From Pullulanibacillus pueri (GTDB lineage: Bacteria; Bacillota; Bacilli; Bacillales; Sporolactobacillaceae), in contig NZ_BMFV01000004.1 of NCBI RefSeq assembly GCF_014639255.1, positions 101,638 through 165,637 on the forward strand: 64,000 bases of DNA. Direction: 5' to 3'. A program made the translations under genes and the position numbers. Position 1 is the stretch's first letter. Every line of letters begins with the position of its first letter. Of this stretch, positions 7,771 to 17,378 are shown piece by piece. The notes beneath the pieces were generated by a model. That model did no database searches. It saw only the letters and a program-made list of their open reading frames with translations, and was not told the origin of the DNA.

Positions 7771-10700
7771 TTAACCGTGAGTTCGCGTTTTGATCTTAAG
7801 TGTTTTAATTTCAAAGGGAGAAAAATTTAAAGCTAATCTTCCCCCAAAGTGATCCACGCTGCCGATTATTTGTTCCATTAAATCCGTTTCTAGAACTGAC
7901 TCAAGCTCCATATCCAATGCTAATTCAACGGTGGCGTGAGTGCCTGCCGTTTCATAAAGTCTCACGATTAATCCTTTACCGTCTTCAGCTTGTTTAATGG
8001 TTTCAATCATGACAGTTTGGGCATTTAACTCTATAAAGGAGCGCGAAATACGTCCAGGCAAAGAATCATCTGTTCCCTTTAGCTCTATAGACTGCGTTGG
8101 AATATTTATTTCGTATCCTTTTTTATAAACTTCAGCTTGGACTAAATCCCCAGCATGTGGGTATAAACAATAAGTAAATTCATGTCCTGCTTGGTCTGCC
8201 ACTGGATCAGGGTAGCTCGGACTTCTTAATAAATTCAGATCAAGAATGTTGTTATGGACTCTATGTCCGTATTTTGAATCATTTAATAAAGCAACACCAT
8301 AATTAGGCTCTGACATATCAATCCAATGATGGGCCACGATTTCATCCTTAGCAAAATCCCATTGTGTATTGCGGTGTGTTGGCCTCTTAATATAACCGTA
8401 CTGTATTTCACAATTCACAGTTTCGCTGTGGACATTAACAGGAAAAGAAGTCCTAAGCATTTTTTCATTTTCACGCCAATCGACCGAAGTTTTAAACTCA
8501 ATGAGACGACTTCCTGATGTTAACCTTATTGTTTGTTTAATCGTTGACGAACCATAGCTGTAATGATTGACCACCATCACATAGGGTCCTTCTTTTAGAG
8601 TTTGTGTCTTTTTAAGTGAAGGCTGCATGGCTTTGGTTTCATGATAATTCGTTGGAAAATCCCAGGCGTCACCAGTATCATGGTAAATTTTTAACACATT
8701 AGCAGATCCTATCAGACATTCGCGTTTATTTTCCTTATCATAAATAGATTTAAGAGTCCCATCATTACTAAAAGTAACACTTAATAAGCCATTTTCCAAA
8801 AGCTGTTCTTTAGCCACTAATTCTTGGTCCTCTTGGCGATCAACATTAGTCTTTTCATCAACAATGGTGTACCCCATCGCGGGTATCAAAATATTTCGCC
8901 ATTGCCCTTCACGCTTGATCCATTCTCGTCTTTCCCAAGGTAGTGAATTAAAGAGATACAATCCGGGTCGCCCAATAGTCTTCGCTAAAGTTTCATAGTT
9001 TTGATGAATCCGAGTTCTTACCTGTTCCAATAATTTTTCATAGCGTACTATAGACTCTTCATAGACACGTGTGATGGATGAGCCAGGTAATATATCATGA
9101 AATTGATATAATAATACTTCCTTCCAAACCGTGTCAATATCTGTTTTGGGGTAGTCGATCTCTTCATAAACGGAAAGGAGTGATGAAGAGAATTCGAATT
9201 CACGCAACGCTGTTTCTATTTGGCGATTATATTTCTTGTTTCTTGCTTGAGTCGTCAACGTCCCCTGGTGTTTTTCTAAGTAGAGCTCACCACGCCAGGT
9301 TTTATATTTATCACGCTGCTGATTCAACTTTTCAAAAAAGTGAATAGCGTGTTCCTGTACAACTGGTGAAAGCCCTAGAAGGTTTTTTTCTCGCCTTAAG
9401 CGCTCTAAATGCTCTTCACCGGGTCCACCCCCACCGTCTCCAATACCAAAAAGCATTAAGGCACGATCCGAAATATTTTTATCCTTATATTCTTTTTCAA
9501 TTTTAACAATGGATCTTGGAGCGGCTGGACTATTATAAGTATCTTCAGGAGGCAAGTGTGTAAGTACCTTACTTCCATCAATCCCCTCCCATAAGAAGGT
9601 GTGGTGAGGATGATCATTATAAGTACTCCAAGATAATTTTTGGGTCATGACATATTCTACACCAGATTTCTGGAGGATCTGAGGGAGACTTGCTGTGTAA
9701 CCGAAGATGTCAGGCACCCAAAGCACTTTCATTTCTTGATCAAATTCCTCTTTGAAAAATTGTTTTCCATATAGCACCTGACGAACAAGAGCTTCACCAC
9801 CGGATATATTCGAATCAGGTTCTACCCACATCGCTCCCTGAACTTCCCAACGCCCTTCTTCAATTCTTGCCTTTATTTGCTTGTAAAGTTCTGGATAAGC
9901 CTGCTTAATCCACTGATACAATTGGGGTTGGCTGGCCCCGAATATATAATCAGGATACTTTTCCATATTTCTCAGCGCTGTTGAAAACGTACGCGCCCCT
10001 TTTCGGATTGTTTCTCGTATTGGCCAGAGCCAGGCCAAATCAATATGGGCATGACCCACTGCACTTATTGTAAGTTCTGAATCGCCATTCTTTTTATCTA
10101 ATTCCTTTTTTAATAATTTTCTTGCTTCAGCAATAGCGGAATCATCCCATTCGACTAGTAATAAAGAAGCATCGTAAAGCGCTTGAAGAACTCTTGCTTT
10201 TCGTACTGATTGCGTCTCTAGTTCTTCTGCCAACTCTAGCAATACTTCAACATCGTAATATAGACTCTTAATCTCTTCGTTGCAAATAGCTATATCAGCC
10301 TCTTTCAAGGTTCCACTTCTAAAATGGCCAAAAAGATCATTACATCCCGCGTCCGCCCAAAAATCTATAGTTTCGCCATCAGTCAATATATTTTGAAGGT
10401 CAACCACCCTTTTCCCAGGCTTCCCAAGAGAATAATCAAATTCAGAATTCACATTTGTCAGACCTTGTACGGGTATGCCATTCTTATCAAAAATACATAA
10501 TTCGCCATTAACATCAATTAACAAAACCAGGTTTTGACTACGAGACCCTTCTGGAATCCTTCCTTCAAAATGAAACCACGCACAATCCCAGAGTTCTCCC
10601 CATTTGTCTCCCGGTTGTAAACGAAGAGGCGAGCCACTTTCTCTATCGTCATAGGGCACAGGCTCTTTCGTCACCCAGGCCTGGACCTGGAGTGGAGAGA

Positions 10701-10788
10701 TTTTTTTATATATTCTTTCCGCGATTTGTTCCTTCATCTTGTTTAGTGTTCTCAAGGAAATTTTTTCGTATGGCACTAATCGATTCAC
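7771..10788 (-). CDS. Alpha-mannosidase, glycoside hydrolase family 38
   Basis: A 1005-residue cytoplasmic enzyme removing terminal alpha-mannose from oligosaccharides. The GH38 catalytic domain starts near residue 240 with the zinc-binding H-x-D (GHAHIDLAWLWPIRE), continues with YIFGASQPQLYQW and WEVQGAMWVEPDSN, and has the nucleophile Asp in LWVPDIFGYTASLPQ. Helical and large beta domains follow, with SWTYNDHPHHTFLWEG-like metal-site sequence in between. Length matches bacterial GH38 enzymes. The start is GTG 10788, with only a weak ribosome site. It is the first gene of the unit with the GntR/LacI regulator and points to alpha-mannoside use by this locus. Confidence 0.93.
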   Translation of the reverse strand: MNRLVPYEKISLRTLNKMKEQIAERIYKKISPLQVQAWVTKEPVPYDDRESGSPLRLQPGDKWGELWDCAWFHFEGRIPEGSRSQNLVLLIDVNGELCIFDKNGIPVQGLTNVNSEFDYSLGKPGKRVVDLQNILTDGETIDFWADAGCNDLFGHFRSGTLKEADIAICNEEIKSLYYDVEVLLELAEELETQSVRKARVLQALYDASLLLVEWDDSAIAEARKLLKKELDKKNGDSELTISAVGHAHIDLAWLWPIRETIRKGARTFSTALRNMEKYPDYIFGASQPQLYQWIKQAYPELYKQIKARIEEGRWEVQGAMWVEPDSNISGGEALVRQVLYGKQFFKEEFDQEMKVLWVPDIFGYTASLPQILQKSGVEYVMTQKLSWSTYNDHPHHTFLWEGIDGSKVLTHLPPEDTYNSPAAPRSIVKIEKEYKDKNISDRALMLFGIGDGGGGPGEEHLERLRREKNLLGLSPVVQEHAIHFFEKLNQQRDKYKTWRGELYLEKHQGTLTTQARNKKYNRQIETALREFEFSSSLLSVYEEIDYPKTDIDTVWKEVLLYQFHDILPGSSITRVYEESIVRYEKLLEQVRTRIHQNYETLAKTIGRPGLYLFNSLPWERREWIKREGQWRNILIPAMGYTIVDEKTNVDRQEDQELVAKEQLLENGLLSVTFSNDGTLKSIYDKENKRECLIGSANVLKIYHDTGDAWDFPTNYHETKAMQPSLKKTQTLKEGPYVMVVNHYSYGSSTIKQTIRLTSGSRLIEFKTSVDWRENEKMLRTSFPVNVHSETVNCEIQYGYIKRPTHRNTQWDFAKDEIVAHHWIDMSEPNYGVALLNDSKYGHRVHNNILDLNLLRSPSYPDPVADQAGHEFTYCLYPHAGDLVQAEVYKKGYEINIPTQSIELKGTDDSLPGRISRSFIELNAQTVMIETIKQAEDGKGLIVRLYETAGTHATVELALDMELESVLETDLMEQIIGSVDHFGGRLALNFSPFEIKTLKIKTRTHG

Positions 10789-10832
10789 CCCATTAATCTC
10801 ATTGGATATATTGAATATTTCTAATTATAACT

Positions 10833-10860
10833 AATATAACACTCCCTACAAATTTATCAA
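10833..10860 (-). promoter_or_regulatory. Promoter of the alpha-mannosidase / regulator unit
   Basis: TTGATA (10860-10855), a 16-base spacer and TATATT (10838-10833) on the minus strand, about 45 bases before the mannosidase start. The surrounding AT-rich sequence does not contain the 14-bp palindrome found at 6385-6419. Confidence 0.5.
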
Positions 10861-11030
10861 CTCTTTCTATCTGAATTTTTTATTATCTTTTATATAACCC
10901 TATTTGCCTGTTACCAGTCTTAAACCTCTTAGTTTTTACTAAAATAAAAGTTAACCATAGCTGCAATCCAAACGTCTAGATAGTATGATAGACACCGGAG
11001 AAGATAGACACTTCTAAAAGGAGAATAATC

Positions 11031-11690
11031 ATGAAAAGAGATACTGTCCTATTTGATCTTGATCAAACCTTGCTTGATAAAAAGCAATCTTTGTACAACT
11101 TTTCCCGCTATCAATTCAATAAGTTTTCATTATCTCGATTTATCTCTCGTGAGCAAGATTTTATTGAAAAGTTTGTAGCACTTAATATGATTGTTCTTCC
11201 AAAAGATCAAGTATATAAACAGCTAGTGGCTTCCTTTGACATAGAGGAAGACTTACTCCCTATGTTGCTTAAAGATTTAAATCAAAATTTCCACTTACAT
11301 TGTGTGGGGTATGAAGGACTTCATTCCATGCTGGAAGTCTTGAAGAGCAAGCACTTCAAATTAGGGGTAGTGACGAATGGAAGAGATTTTTATCAAAGAA
11401 ACAAAATAGCCTCCTTAGGCATCGATCAATATTTTGATACGATCGTGACATCGGGTTCGGTTAATATAAGAAAACCTGATCACGCTATTTTCAAGTTGGC
11501 TCTAAAAGCTCTAAATACATTGAGTGAGAAAGCTGTATTTGTGGGTGACAATTTAGAAGCGGATATTATCCCGGCAAAAGCACTTGGAATGTCTACCGTT
11601 CACATGGGGGGACACAATGCTCATCCCTGTGTTGACGTTACCTGCGCTAATTTAAATGACATTCCGAGAATCATAGAATCATTTGGCTAA
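11031..11690 (+). CDS. HAD-superfamily hydrolase (YjjG / phosphoglycolate phosphatase-like)
   Basis: A 219-residue phosphatase of the HAD class. Motif I is LFDLDQTLLD (residues 8-17) with the two catalytic Asp, motif II is VVTNG near 119, the motif III Lys lies in NIRKPDHAIF near 147-156, and motif IV is GDNLEADIIPA near 177. The helical cap of about 80 residues between motifs I and II is usual for YjjG/Gph-like enzymes. AAAAGGAGAA lies just before ATG 11031. The substrate cannot be told from sequence. It is a single gene converging with the metallophosphoesterase. Confidence 0.85.
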   Translation: MKRDTVLFDLDQTLLDKKQSLYNFSRYQFNKFSLSRFISREQDFIEKFVALNMIVLPKDQVYKQLVASFDIEEDLLPMLLKDLNQNFHLHCVGYEGLHSMLEVLKSKHFKLGVVTNGRDFYQRNKIASLGIDQYFDTIVTSGSVNIRKPDHAIFKLALKALNTLSEKAVFVGDNLEADIIPAKALGMSTVHMGGHNAHPCVDVTCANLNDIPRIIESFG

Positions 11691-11700
11691 AGGATTAGGC

Positions 11701-12519
11701 TTACATTTGATATTTCCCAAATAGAGTATGCTCAAGCGCAATGGTTTTCTTCTGTGCATTTATGTCTATGATCACTGCATGCAGTTCCTGACCTTGTCCT
11801 GGATTCACGGAAACGGTCTTTCCAATTCTTTCAATCCATTGTCCTGACAGATGAGGTGATTCATGGATATGACCATGTAATGTTAATAAGGGTTGCTCTT
11901 TAATAATCTTATTTCTTACAGCTTTACTTCCTACAAAACGGCCATTATGAATAACATCTAACACTCCACCATAAGGAGGCGTGTGGATGACCCATATAGC
12001 ATTCAAACCAAAGAACCCTTGAATTTCTTCTTCGATACTCGGTAATTGATTTAAATAGTCTTCAGAAATCGTGTTGGGTGCATTTTTATTGTTTAAAATA
12101 AAGGCATTGGAGTCAATTTTGACATCATCAAAACGTAAATCTCTTCTTTCAAAGTTTTTCAATTTAAAAGGACTCGGGGGTGTGTAAGGGAGACCGTGGA
12201 TTGATATTGATTCATCAATATAACACGGATGTCTTTCGAGAAAATAGACTTCTAAGTTGTGTAACGATATCTTAAGCTGTTCATAGACGTTACTTAAATC
12301 AACGTTTCCAGCAATTAAATAGACGGGTATTGATAATGAATGAATGAAAGGAATGAAGAACACCTCCATAAAGACAAATTGCTCATTGGGATTTATTGTA
12401 TATTTAAAATAATCTCCACCTAAAATAAGCGCCTCTACATTCATCTTTTGTACATATTTCCTAAGTTGAATATAGTGATCTTTATTTCCATGTAGATCTG
12501 AAGCATAGACTAGCCTCAT
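11701..12519 (-). CDS. Metallophosphoesterase (calcineurin-like)
   Basis: A 272-residue phosphoesterase. All the metal ligands are visible: YASDLHGN near residue 4, LGGDYF near 34, AGNVD near 69, IHTPPYGG near 189 and LHGHIHES near 225. The frame runs to GTG 12543, but the ATG at 12519 (MRLVYASDLHG) puts the first motif at the normal distance and has a GGGGG ribosome site upstream, so I chose it. It resembles YfcE/icc-like proteins. The substrate is unknown; no operon partner. Confidence 0.85.
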   Translation of the reverse strand: MRLVYASDLHGNKDHYIQLRKYVQKMNVEALILGGDYFKYTINPNEQFVFMEVFFIPFIHSLSIPVYLIAGNVDLSNVYEQLKISLHNLEVYFLERHPCYIDESISIHGLPYTPPSPFKLKNFERRDLRFDDVKIDSNAFILNNKNAPNTISEDYLNQLPSIEEEIQGFFGLNAIWVIHTPPYGGVLDVIHNGRFVGSKAVRNKIIKEQPLLTLHGHIHESPHLSGQWIERIGKTVSVNPGQGQELHAVIIDINAQKKTIALEHTLFGKYQM

Positions 12520-12644
12520 GACGGAACCCCCATTCGCTTTCACGTTTTTAGAATATTTAAAATGGCCTATATCCTATCATACAGTATACCTAAAGACCGA
12601 TGACATTTCATAACTTATGACTGCATGTATGAAAGCGACTCCTT

Positions 12645-12673
12645 TTGACGCTAAAAAGTTATCGTGTTATAAT
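12645..12673 (+). promoter_or_regulatory. Near-consensus sigma-A promoter of the MFS gene
   Basis: TTGACG (12645-12650), a 17-base spacer and TATAAT (12668-12673), about 100 bases before the MFS start. Confidence 0.75.
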
Positions 12674-12773
12674 TCTAAAAAATGTTTATTATTCGGAAAA
12701 GGAGAGTTTTGTCCAGTGTGATCCACTTGTTTCCCACTTAGCAAATTAAATAATAAAGGGGATTCGAGTACAG

Positions 12774-13991
12774 ATGGATAAGCGCTCTTTTCACTATCTA
12801 TGGATCGGTCAATCATTTGCTAATTTTGGAGATGTCATGTATACAGTGAGTGTCATTCAATTGATTTATATGTTTACTCACTCGGCATTTTACATGTCTC
12901 TCATCCCATTCTTGATCACTGGATCAATGTTTTGTTCAGGAATGATGACACCTCTTCTAATAGACCGCTTTTCTTTGAAATTTTTGTTGGCATATTCGCA
13001 GACTTGTAAAACGTTACTCATCCTTTGTATGGGCTTTGGCTCACAATTGGGTGTGTTTTTTATTTTTTCGGTGGTTGCTTTTATTGGGCTTTTAGATGGT
13101 TGTGCAATTCCATGTAGAAATGCCCTGATTCCCCATTATGTGCCTGAGCATAGACTTGTCAAAGCAAACAGTTTACTCGCCACACTTGATCAGTTCATTC
13201 GCCTCGGTGGCTGGCCACTTGGAAGTCTCTTAGTCACCCAATGGTCATCACCTCTTGAAAGCCTCTGGGTTATCTGCTTTCTCTATGTACTCGCTTCAAT
13301 AGGAATGTTTTTATTACAGTCTGTTAAAGTAGAGAAGGCTGAGCATGTGAAAAAAATGGCTCAATCATTATCTGAGGGCTGGACGATGGTTTGGCATACA
13401 CCTTTTTTGCGGACAATAGCGCTCATGGATATCCTTGAAAACATTGCCGCTGTTGTCTGGATAGCTGCGATTATCTACATTTATGTTGAAGATGTACTCG
13501 GAGTGAGTCAGCAATGGTGGGGTTATATTAACGGTCTTTTCTTTGGTGGCCTTATGCTCGGTGGCCTTTTTTGCTTAAAAAACGAGAAATTAATCGAAAA
13601 GCACTTAAGCCTGTTTTTAATGATTGGTATTTTTTCAACACTCTTCGTGGATTTCGTTTACGGAATAATAAGTTCACTGATCATTGCCTTGAGTTTGTCA
13701 GGAATTATGGGGCTCTTTGGACAAATGAAAGATATCTCACAGCAAGTCGTTATTCAAATGAAAATCGATAAAAATAAATTGCCCAAAGTCTATTCTGTTC
13801 AAAACACACTCATTACAGGGACCTTCGGAGTCTCAACCGTTATCTTGGGTTATTTAACGGATCTTGTGGGTGTACGTCAAATCTTCCTTTTAGCTTCCAC
13901 TTTAATGCTTTGTGTGTTTATTATTTTTTACAAGCATCGGCAGTTTTTTACACTTCCCTCTGAAGCCGATAAGGAAAGGGATATTAATTAG
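12774..13991 (+). CDS. MFS transporter, probable drug/metabolite exporter
   Basis: A 405-residue membrane protein with about 12 hydrophobic segments and the MFS organisation: N-terminal YLWIGQSFANFGD..., an arginine-containing loop after segment 2 (LIDRFSLKFL) and a central hydrophilic loop after residue ~185. This N-terminal pattern is common in Bacillales exporters of the MFS_3/MFS_1 type. It is transcribed alone from the promoter at 12645-12673 and followed by a clear terminator. Substrate unknown. Confidence 0.8.
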   Translation: MDKRSFHYLWIGQSFANFGDVMYTVSVIQLIYMFTHSAFYMSLIPFLITGSMFCSGMMTPLLIDRFSLKFLLAYSQTCKTLLILCMGFGSQLGVFFIFSVVAFIGLLDGCAIPCRNALIPHYVPEHRLVKANSLLATLDQFIRLGGWPLGSLLVTQWSSPLESLWVICFLYVLASIGMFLLQSVKVEKAEHVKKMAQSLSEGWTMVWHTPFLRTIALMDILENIAAVVWIAAIIYIYVEDVLGVSQQWWGYINGLFFGGLMLGGLFCLKNEKLIEKHLSLFLMIGIFSTLFVDFVYGIISSLIIALSLSGIMGLFGQMKDISQQVVIQMKIDKNKLPKVYSVQNTLITGTFGVSTVILGYLTDLVGVRQIFLLASTLMLCVFIIFYKHRQFFTLPSEADKERDIN

Positions 13992-14010
13992 GTACTCATC
14001 ACTCATGAGT

Positions 14011-14048
14011 AAATGGACGAGTGACCGTTTGGGTGATCGTCCATTTTT
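14011..14048 (+). terminator. Intrinsic terminator of the MFS gene
   Basis: AAATGGACGA (14011-14020) pairs with TCGTCCATTT (14037-14046), followed by T residues. It starts 20 bases after the MFS stop. The following 240 bases to 14290 show nothing further. Confidence 0.8.
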
Positions 14049-14290
14049 ATGAATTGCTAAATATAAGCTGAATACTTAATTGTTTGACTGCTGTACACCT
14101 AATATGATAAATCTCTATACTGTACTGATTAATTTTCTTTTGAATCTAAGCTCTCCCTAAAAGGCTTGGCTCCCACTATGCCTTAATGGGAAAGGTCGAA
14201 GCTGTACTTATTTCCGAGGAGTTATACATTCTGACGTTATAACAAAAGGCTGTTCCTGTTCTCCCGTCCTCACTTGAACTTTTTGAAACA

Positions 14291-15046
14291 TTAATCACAG
14301 TACTGATTCACAATAGCTATAAGACGCTCACTATTTTCTGAAGAGACGTTTTCAGATAATCTAGCACCGGCAAGGATAGGGGCCCATTCAAGGAACGCTG
14401 CCCTTGGCAATCCATTCATTTTACAACACATTTGTAAATACCGTTCAGCTAATTCACCTGAGAATTGCAAATACAAAAGATAGGTTCGATAGATGTCGGC
14501 ACATGGATTCCCTGCACTCGCATCGACCCAATCTATGATGATGACTTTATTTTCTGACATAATTAAATTAAAGAGGTGGAAATCTCCGTGGCAAAGATGA
14601 TTTCCAACAGTCATAGATTCCAATCTTTTTAGTAAAAAAGATTGCTGCCTTTGACTGAGCATGAGGGCTGATTCAATTTGCCGACGCAATTTTTCCTTCA
14701 TAGGCTCAAATGAATCTGCACGAATCTTATGAATTTGTTGTTGCACTTCGACGGACAGAGTCAAGTAATGGTCGGTTCGTTCCTTATTTTCCATTATGAG
14801 TTCACCTAAAGTTCTACCCTCTATACATTCCATGATTATCGCTTGCTTCCCGTCTATTTTCGTAACATCTAAAATTTTGGGAACAGGCAGTCCGCATGAA
14901 TAAGCATACTGTTGTTTATTAGCTTCATATGAAGCCTCTGTATCAGGCAAGTCATCATTAAAAAGTTTGATAATCTTATGATCATAAAGATAGATTTTCG
15001 CCGTATTCCCCTTTGCGATCGGGTCTCCTAAATGTATTGTTCTCAC
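14291..15046 (-). CDS. Aminoglycoside phosphotransferase-family kinase (APH fold)
   Basis: A 251-residue small-molecule kinase. The catalytic loop HGDFHLFNLIM lies near residue 150 and the metal-binding IIDWVDASAGNPCADIY near 170; the N-lobe Lys is in GNTAKIYLYDHKIIKLF. The substrate of such chromosomal APH-fold proteins cannot be predicted; antibiotic resistance should not be assumed. The start codon overlaps the stop of the DUF2161 gene by four bases (ATGA), so the two are translationally coupled, which suggests a shared task. Confidence 0.82.
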   Translation of the reverse strand: MRTIHLGDPIAKGNTAKIYLYDHKIIKLFNDDLPDTEASYEANKQQYAYSCGLPVPKILDVTKIDGKQAIIMECIEGRTLGELIMENKERTDHYLTLSVEVQQQIHKIRADSFEPMKEKLRRQIESALMLSQRQQSFLLKRLESMTVGNHLCHGDFHLFNLIMSENKVIIIDWVDASAGNPCADIYRTYLLYLQFSGELAERYLQMCCKMNGLPRAAFLEWAPILAGARLSENVSSENSERLIAIVNQYCD

Positions 15047-15759
15047 TCCTTTGGATGTAATCCTTTCAAGTAATAGTTCACAAGGTCTGGATATTCTTTC
15101 ACCTCTTGTTTTCCCTTCTCATTAAGGACATAGATCCCCCTCCTGATTCTTTCAAACCAACGGTAATAATTTTTGGTCAAAATAGAAGAGGTTTTCTTAC
15201 CTGTCCCCATTTCTATTAATGCTTTCGGAGACAATGGACCATGCTGATCAAGGTAAGTGGCAATTTGGATACAATTTTCCTTGTAGGCGGTCATGATTTT
15301 CGCTCTATTCATTCCACCTACATTGTAATCCGCGCTGCGCCCATCAATTTCTTTAATGATACTCGCTCTCTTTGCCTTACTTTTTCGACGGCTAAACGTT
15401 GATGGGTGAAAGAGAATCTCAGCTTTTGCCCGTTTTCCTGAAAAAGAAACGACAATCAAACCAAGTTCTAATCGGCGCACTAAATGGCACTTGTCTGCCC
15501 AACGCTTTGAATTCAATCGGTGTTTCGGTTTGGGTATCGCAATATAAACACAGTCAGTGATCCGTTGACGTTTAGTCGCCTGAATCAGTAAATCGACACT
15601 AAGGTTAAGCTTGAATTCAACTAAAACCAATGCATCATCCTTGACTGCCGCGAGATCACAATCTTTAACTTCGCTATAAACCTCGTAGTTTTCATTTAAA
15701 AAATAGTTCTGAATGGGTTTGTATAAATCGACTTCCTTTAGCTTATTTTCTTCTTTCAT
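15043..15759 (-). CDS. DUF2161 protein, putative PD-(D/E)XK nuclease-like
   Basis: A 238-residue protein. Residues 5-120 form a restriction-endonuclease-like fold with acidic VYSEVKDCDLAAVKDD and the E-x-K motif LVEFKL, followed by TKRQRITDCVYIAIP, as in the DUF2161 family. The C-terminal ~80 residues look like a winged-helix domain (GPLSPKALIEMGTGKKTSSI, RRGIYVLNEKGKQEV). I use ATG 15759 (AAGGAG 13 bases upstream) rather than the frame limit at 15810. It is coupled to the APH-fold kinase. Function unknown; a nucleic-acid role is inferred from the fold only. Confidence 0.75.
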   Translation of the reverse strand: MKEENKLKEVDLYKPIQNYFLNENYEVYSEVKDCDLAAVKDDALVLVEFKLNLSVDLLIQATKRQRITDCVYIAIPKPKHRLNSKRWADKCHLVRRLELGLIVVSFSGKRAKAEILFHPSTFSRRKSKAKRASIIKEIDGRSADYNVGGMNRAKIMTAYKENCIQIATYLDQHGPLSPKALIEMGTGKKTSSILTKNYYRWFERIRRGIYVLNEKGKQEVKEYPDLVNYYLKGLHPKE

Positions 15760-15896
15760 ATGTAATAATTTTCTCCTTGCAGACTGCCTTGGTATAAGTA
15801 TAAGAAACATTTTCAGTGCCTTAATAAGGACCGGGCATGCATTTTCGCCCAGTTTTTCTTAAAATGGCTAATCATTCGTCACTTTCTTCATTTCTT

Positions 15897-16421
15897 TTAT
15901 GAAGTCGAAGTGGCTATTAATCGTTTGAGTGTTCGGATTTGTCCTCGATGGTTAATCTCGTCTTCCATGACATGAAACCAGAGATAGTAGTTATTATAAG
16001 CAACACCATTAGGCCAATAGCTTTCCTCTAATAACCATTCGTCCGTTTTGGTTTGTAATATTTGTAATGTCTTTTTTCGAACTTCCGATAATTGTGAGAG
16101 ATAATAATTCCCTGAAAATCCTTTTATTTCTCGGCGGGCTTTTTCTCCTAAAGTAAGAGCGGTCCCCCACTTCGCATATTCTTCATCAGTGAAATCCCTC
16201 TTTTCAAATGAAATCACTTGATGGACAGCTTCAATGGCGGCAATATGTAAAAGCAAAGCTCCTATGGTATTCCCCTTTTCATCACTTAAAAAATCGAGAT
16301 CATACGGAGTTAAATCTGCAATCTCACTTAAAGTCACCTTTCGTGAGTGGGTCAGCATAGAAACAAGACTCCCAATATTCTCTGTATAACCTTCTTGAGT
16401 CATAATTCTGTAGTCGATCAT
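15897..16421 (-). CDS. DinB / DUF664-family protein
   Basis: A 174-residue four-helix-bundle protein of the DinB superfamily. The metal-binding histidines are visible in LLLHIAAIEAVHQ near residues 59-66 and HVMEDEINHRGQI near 150-160. Members include bacillithiol- or mycothiol-dependent transferases, but also many proteins of unknown role, so the specific reaction is not assigned. GGGGGG lies 8 bases before ATG 16421. Probably monocistronic. Confidence 0.8.
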   Translation of the reverse strand: MIDYRIMTQEGYTENIGSLVSMLTHSRKVTLSEIADLTPYDLDFLSDEKGNTIGALLLHIAAIEAVHQVISFEKRDFTDEEYAKWGTALTLGEKARREIKGFSGNYYLSQLSEVRKKTLQILQTKTDEWLLEESYWPNGVAYNNYYLWFHVMEDEINHRGQIRTLKRLIATSTS

Positions 16422-16534
16422 TCTATTCCCCCCTTCTTCATGATACTTATAACACTACCAATATAAAAAAGGAAATAAAGTCTAAAATTCAACATCATAA
16501 AATAGTATAATGGAAGTGACCACACTGACATTCA

Positions 16535-17143
16535 CTATATCTCTTGTGGTAAATGATACCTATACATCTCTTGAGCGTCGCTATGCGCTTTTAAAACAGC
16601 GACAGTTTTCGGATGGGGATGGCAGTAAATCACATTATAGTCCTTCTCGTCCACAGCTTCGTTTACGCGGAAGGCGAGCTGTTCGTCATTTAGAGAAAAT
16701 TGGGCATTCACCCCAGGTTTATTTCCACGGGCATCTAGCCTAACCCAATGCTGAAGCTCTTTCAAATAAACGGCATTTAAAGCATGAATGCAATACCCTT
16801 TTTCAGGGACATCAAATAACATTAAACGTTGATAACAAAAGCCTGTCGGAATGCCTTGTGAACGCAATAAAGCGGCAAGCAACATCGCTTTCGCGTAACA
16901 AATGCCTTGCTTATGAAGTAAAACATCAGAAGCCTTTGCTGTTACGATCGTTCCTTGGATGTCATACGAGTGGGCAATGTCATCTCGAACATACTCAAAG
17001 GCTTTTCTCGCCTTCTCAATGTCTGTCTGGTAAGGATTAAAAAATCTCCTAACCTTATCTTGAATAAGGGGATGAAAGTAATTGACTTCTGGCGTTTCCT
17101 TTAAATAGTCTTCGAGTTTGATGGATTCAATAACAAATTCCAT
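16535..17143 (-). CDS. Transglutaminase-like cysteine protease-fold protein
   Basis: A 202-residue protein with the transglutaminase-like catalytic triad: Cys in KQGICYAKAMLLAALLR near 82, His in YCIHALNAVY near 119 and Asp in WVRLDARGN near 137. The compact size without signal peptide is typical of bacterial cytosolic members of this superfamily. Those act as peptidases or amidases rather than cross-linking enzymes; its target is unknown. AAGGAGG lies 9 bases before ATG 17143. The repeat element begins about 50 bases upstream of its start. Confidence 0.85.
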   Translation of the reverse strand: MEFVIESIKLEDYLKETPEVNYFHPLIQDKVRRFFNPYQTDIEKARKAFEYVRDDIAHSYDIQGTIVTAKASDVLLHKQGICYAKAMLLAALLRSQGIPTGFCYQRLMLFDVPEKGYCIHALNAVYLKELQHWVRLDARGNKPGVNAQFSLNDEQLAFRVNEAVDEKDYNVIYCHPHPKTVAVLKAHSDAQEMYRYHLPQEI

Positions 17144-17193
17144 TATAGCTAACCTCCTTTTTATTGTTCAGCTGTTTTTTCTCAAGTCATTAA

Positions 17194-17353
17194 TTGAAGG
17201 AAATTGCGACGTAAATCATAAATCACCGCTACGGAAATACACTCCGCTTTCCTTAGTCCTGTGGGCATGAGGAAAGCGAGCGACCTGGAGCGGAGATCTA
17301 CACTATTAGCTCGGAAAAGTATCACCTTGCAATTACGTCGCAATCTATATCAA
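17194..17353. repeat. Short terminal-inverted-repeat element, 160-bp copy
   Basis: The termini are TTGA-N5-ATTGCGACGTAA at 17194-17214 and its imperfect complement at 17333-17353; the inner 12 bases are identical and inverted. Inside are CTACGGAAATACACTCCGC and GAGGAAAGCGAGCGACCTGG. The same two ends, in opposite orientation and about 90 percent alike, bound the 443-bp element at 23800-24242, so this copy looks like an internal-deletion derivative. It contains no ORF. No certain target-site duplication is seen. Confidence 0.75.
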
Positions 17354-17378
17354 TTACAACAAACGAAGCGAAATGAGT

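Noticed and set aside
16510..16743. Plus-strand 77-codon frame
   Set aside because: Shadow of the transglutaminase-like gene.
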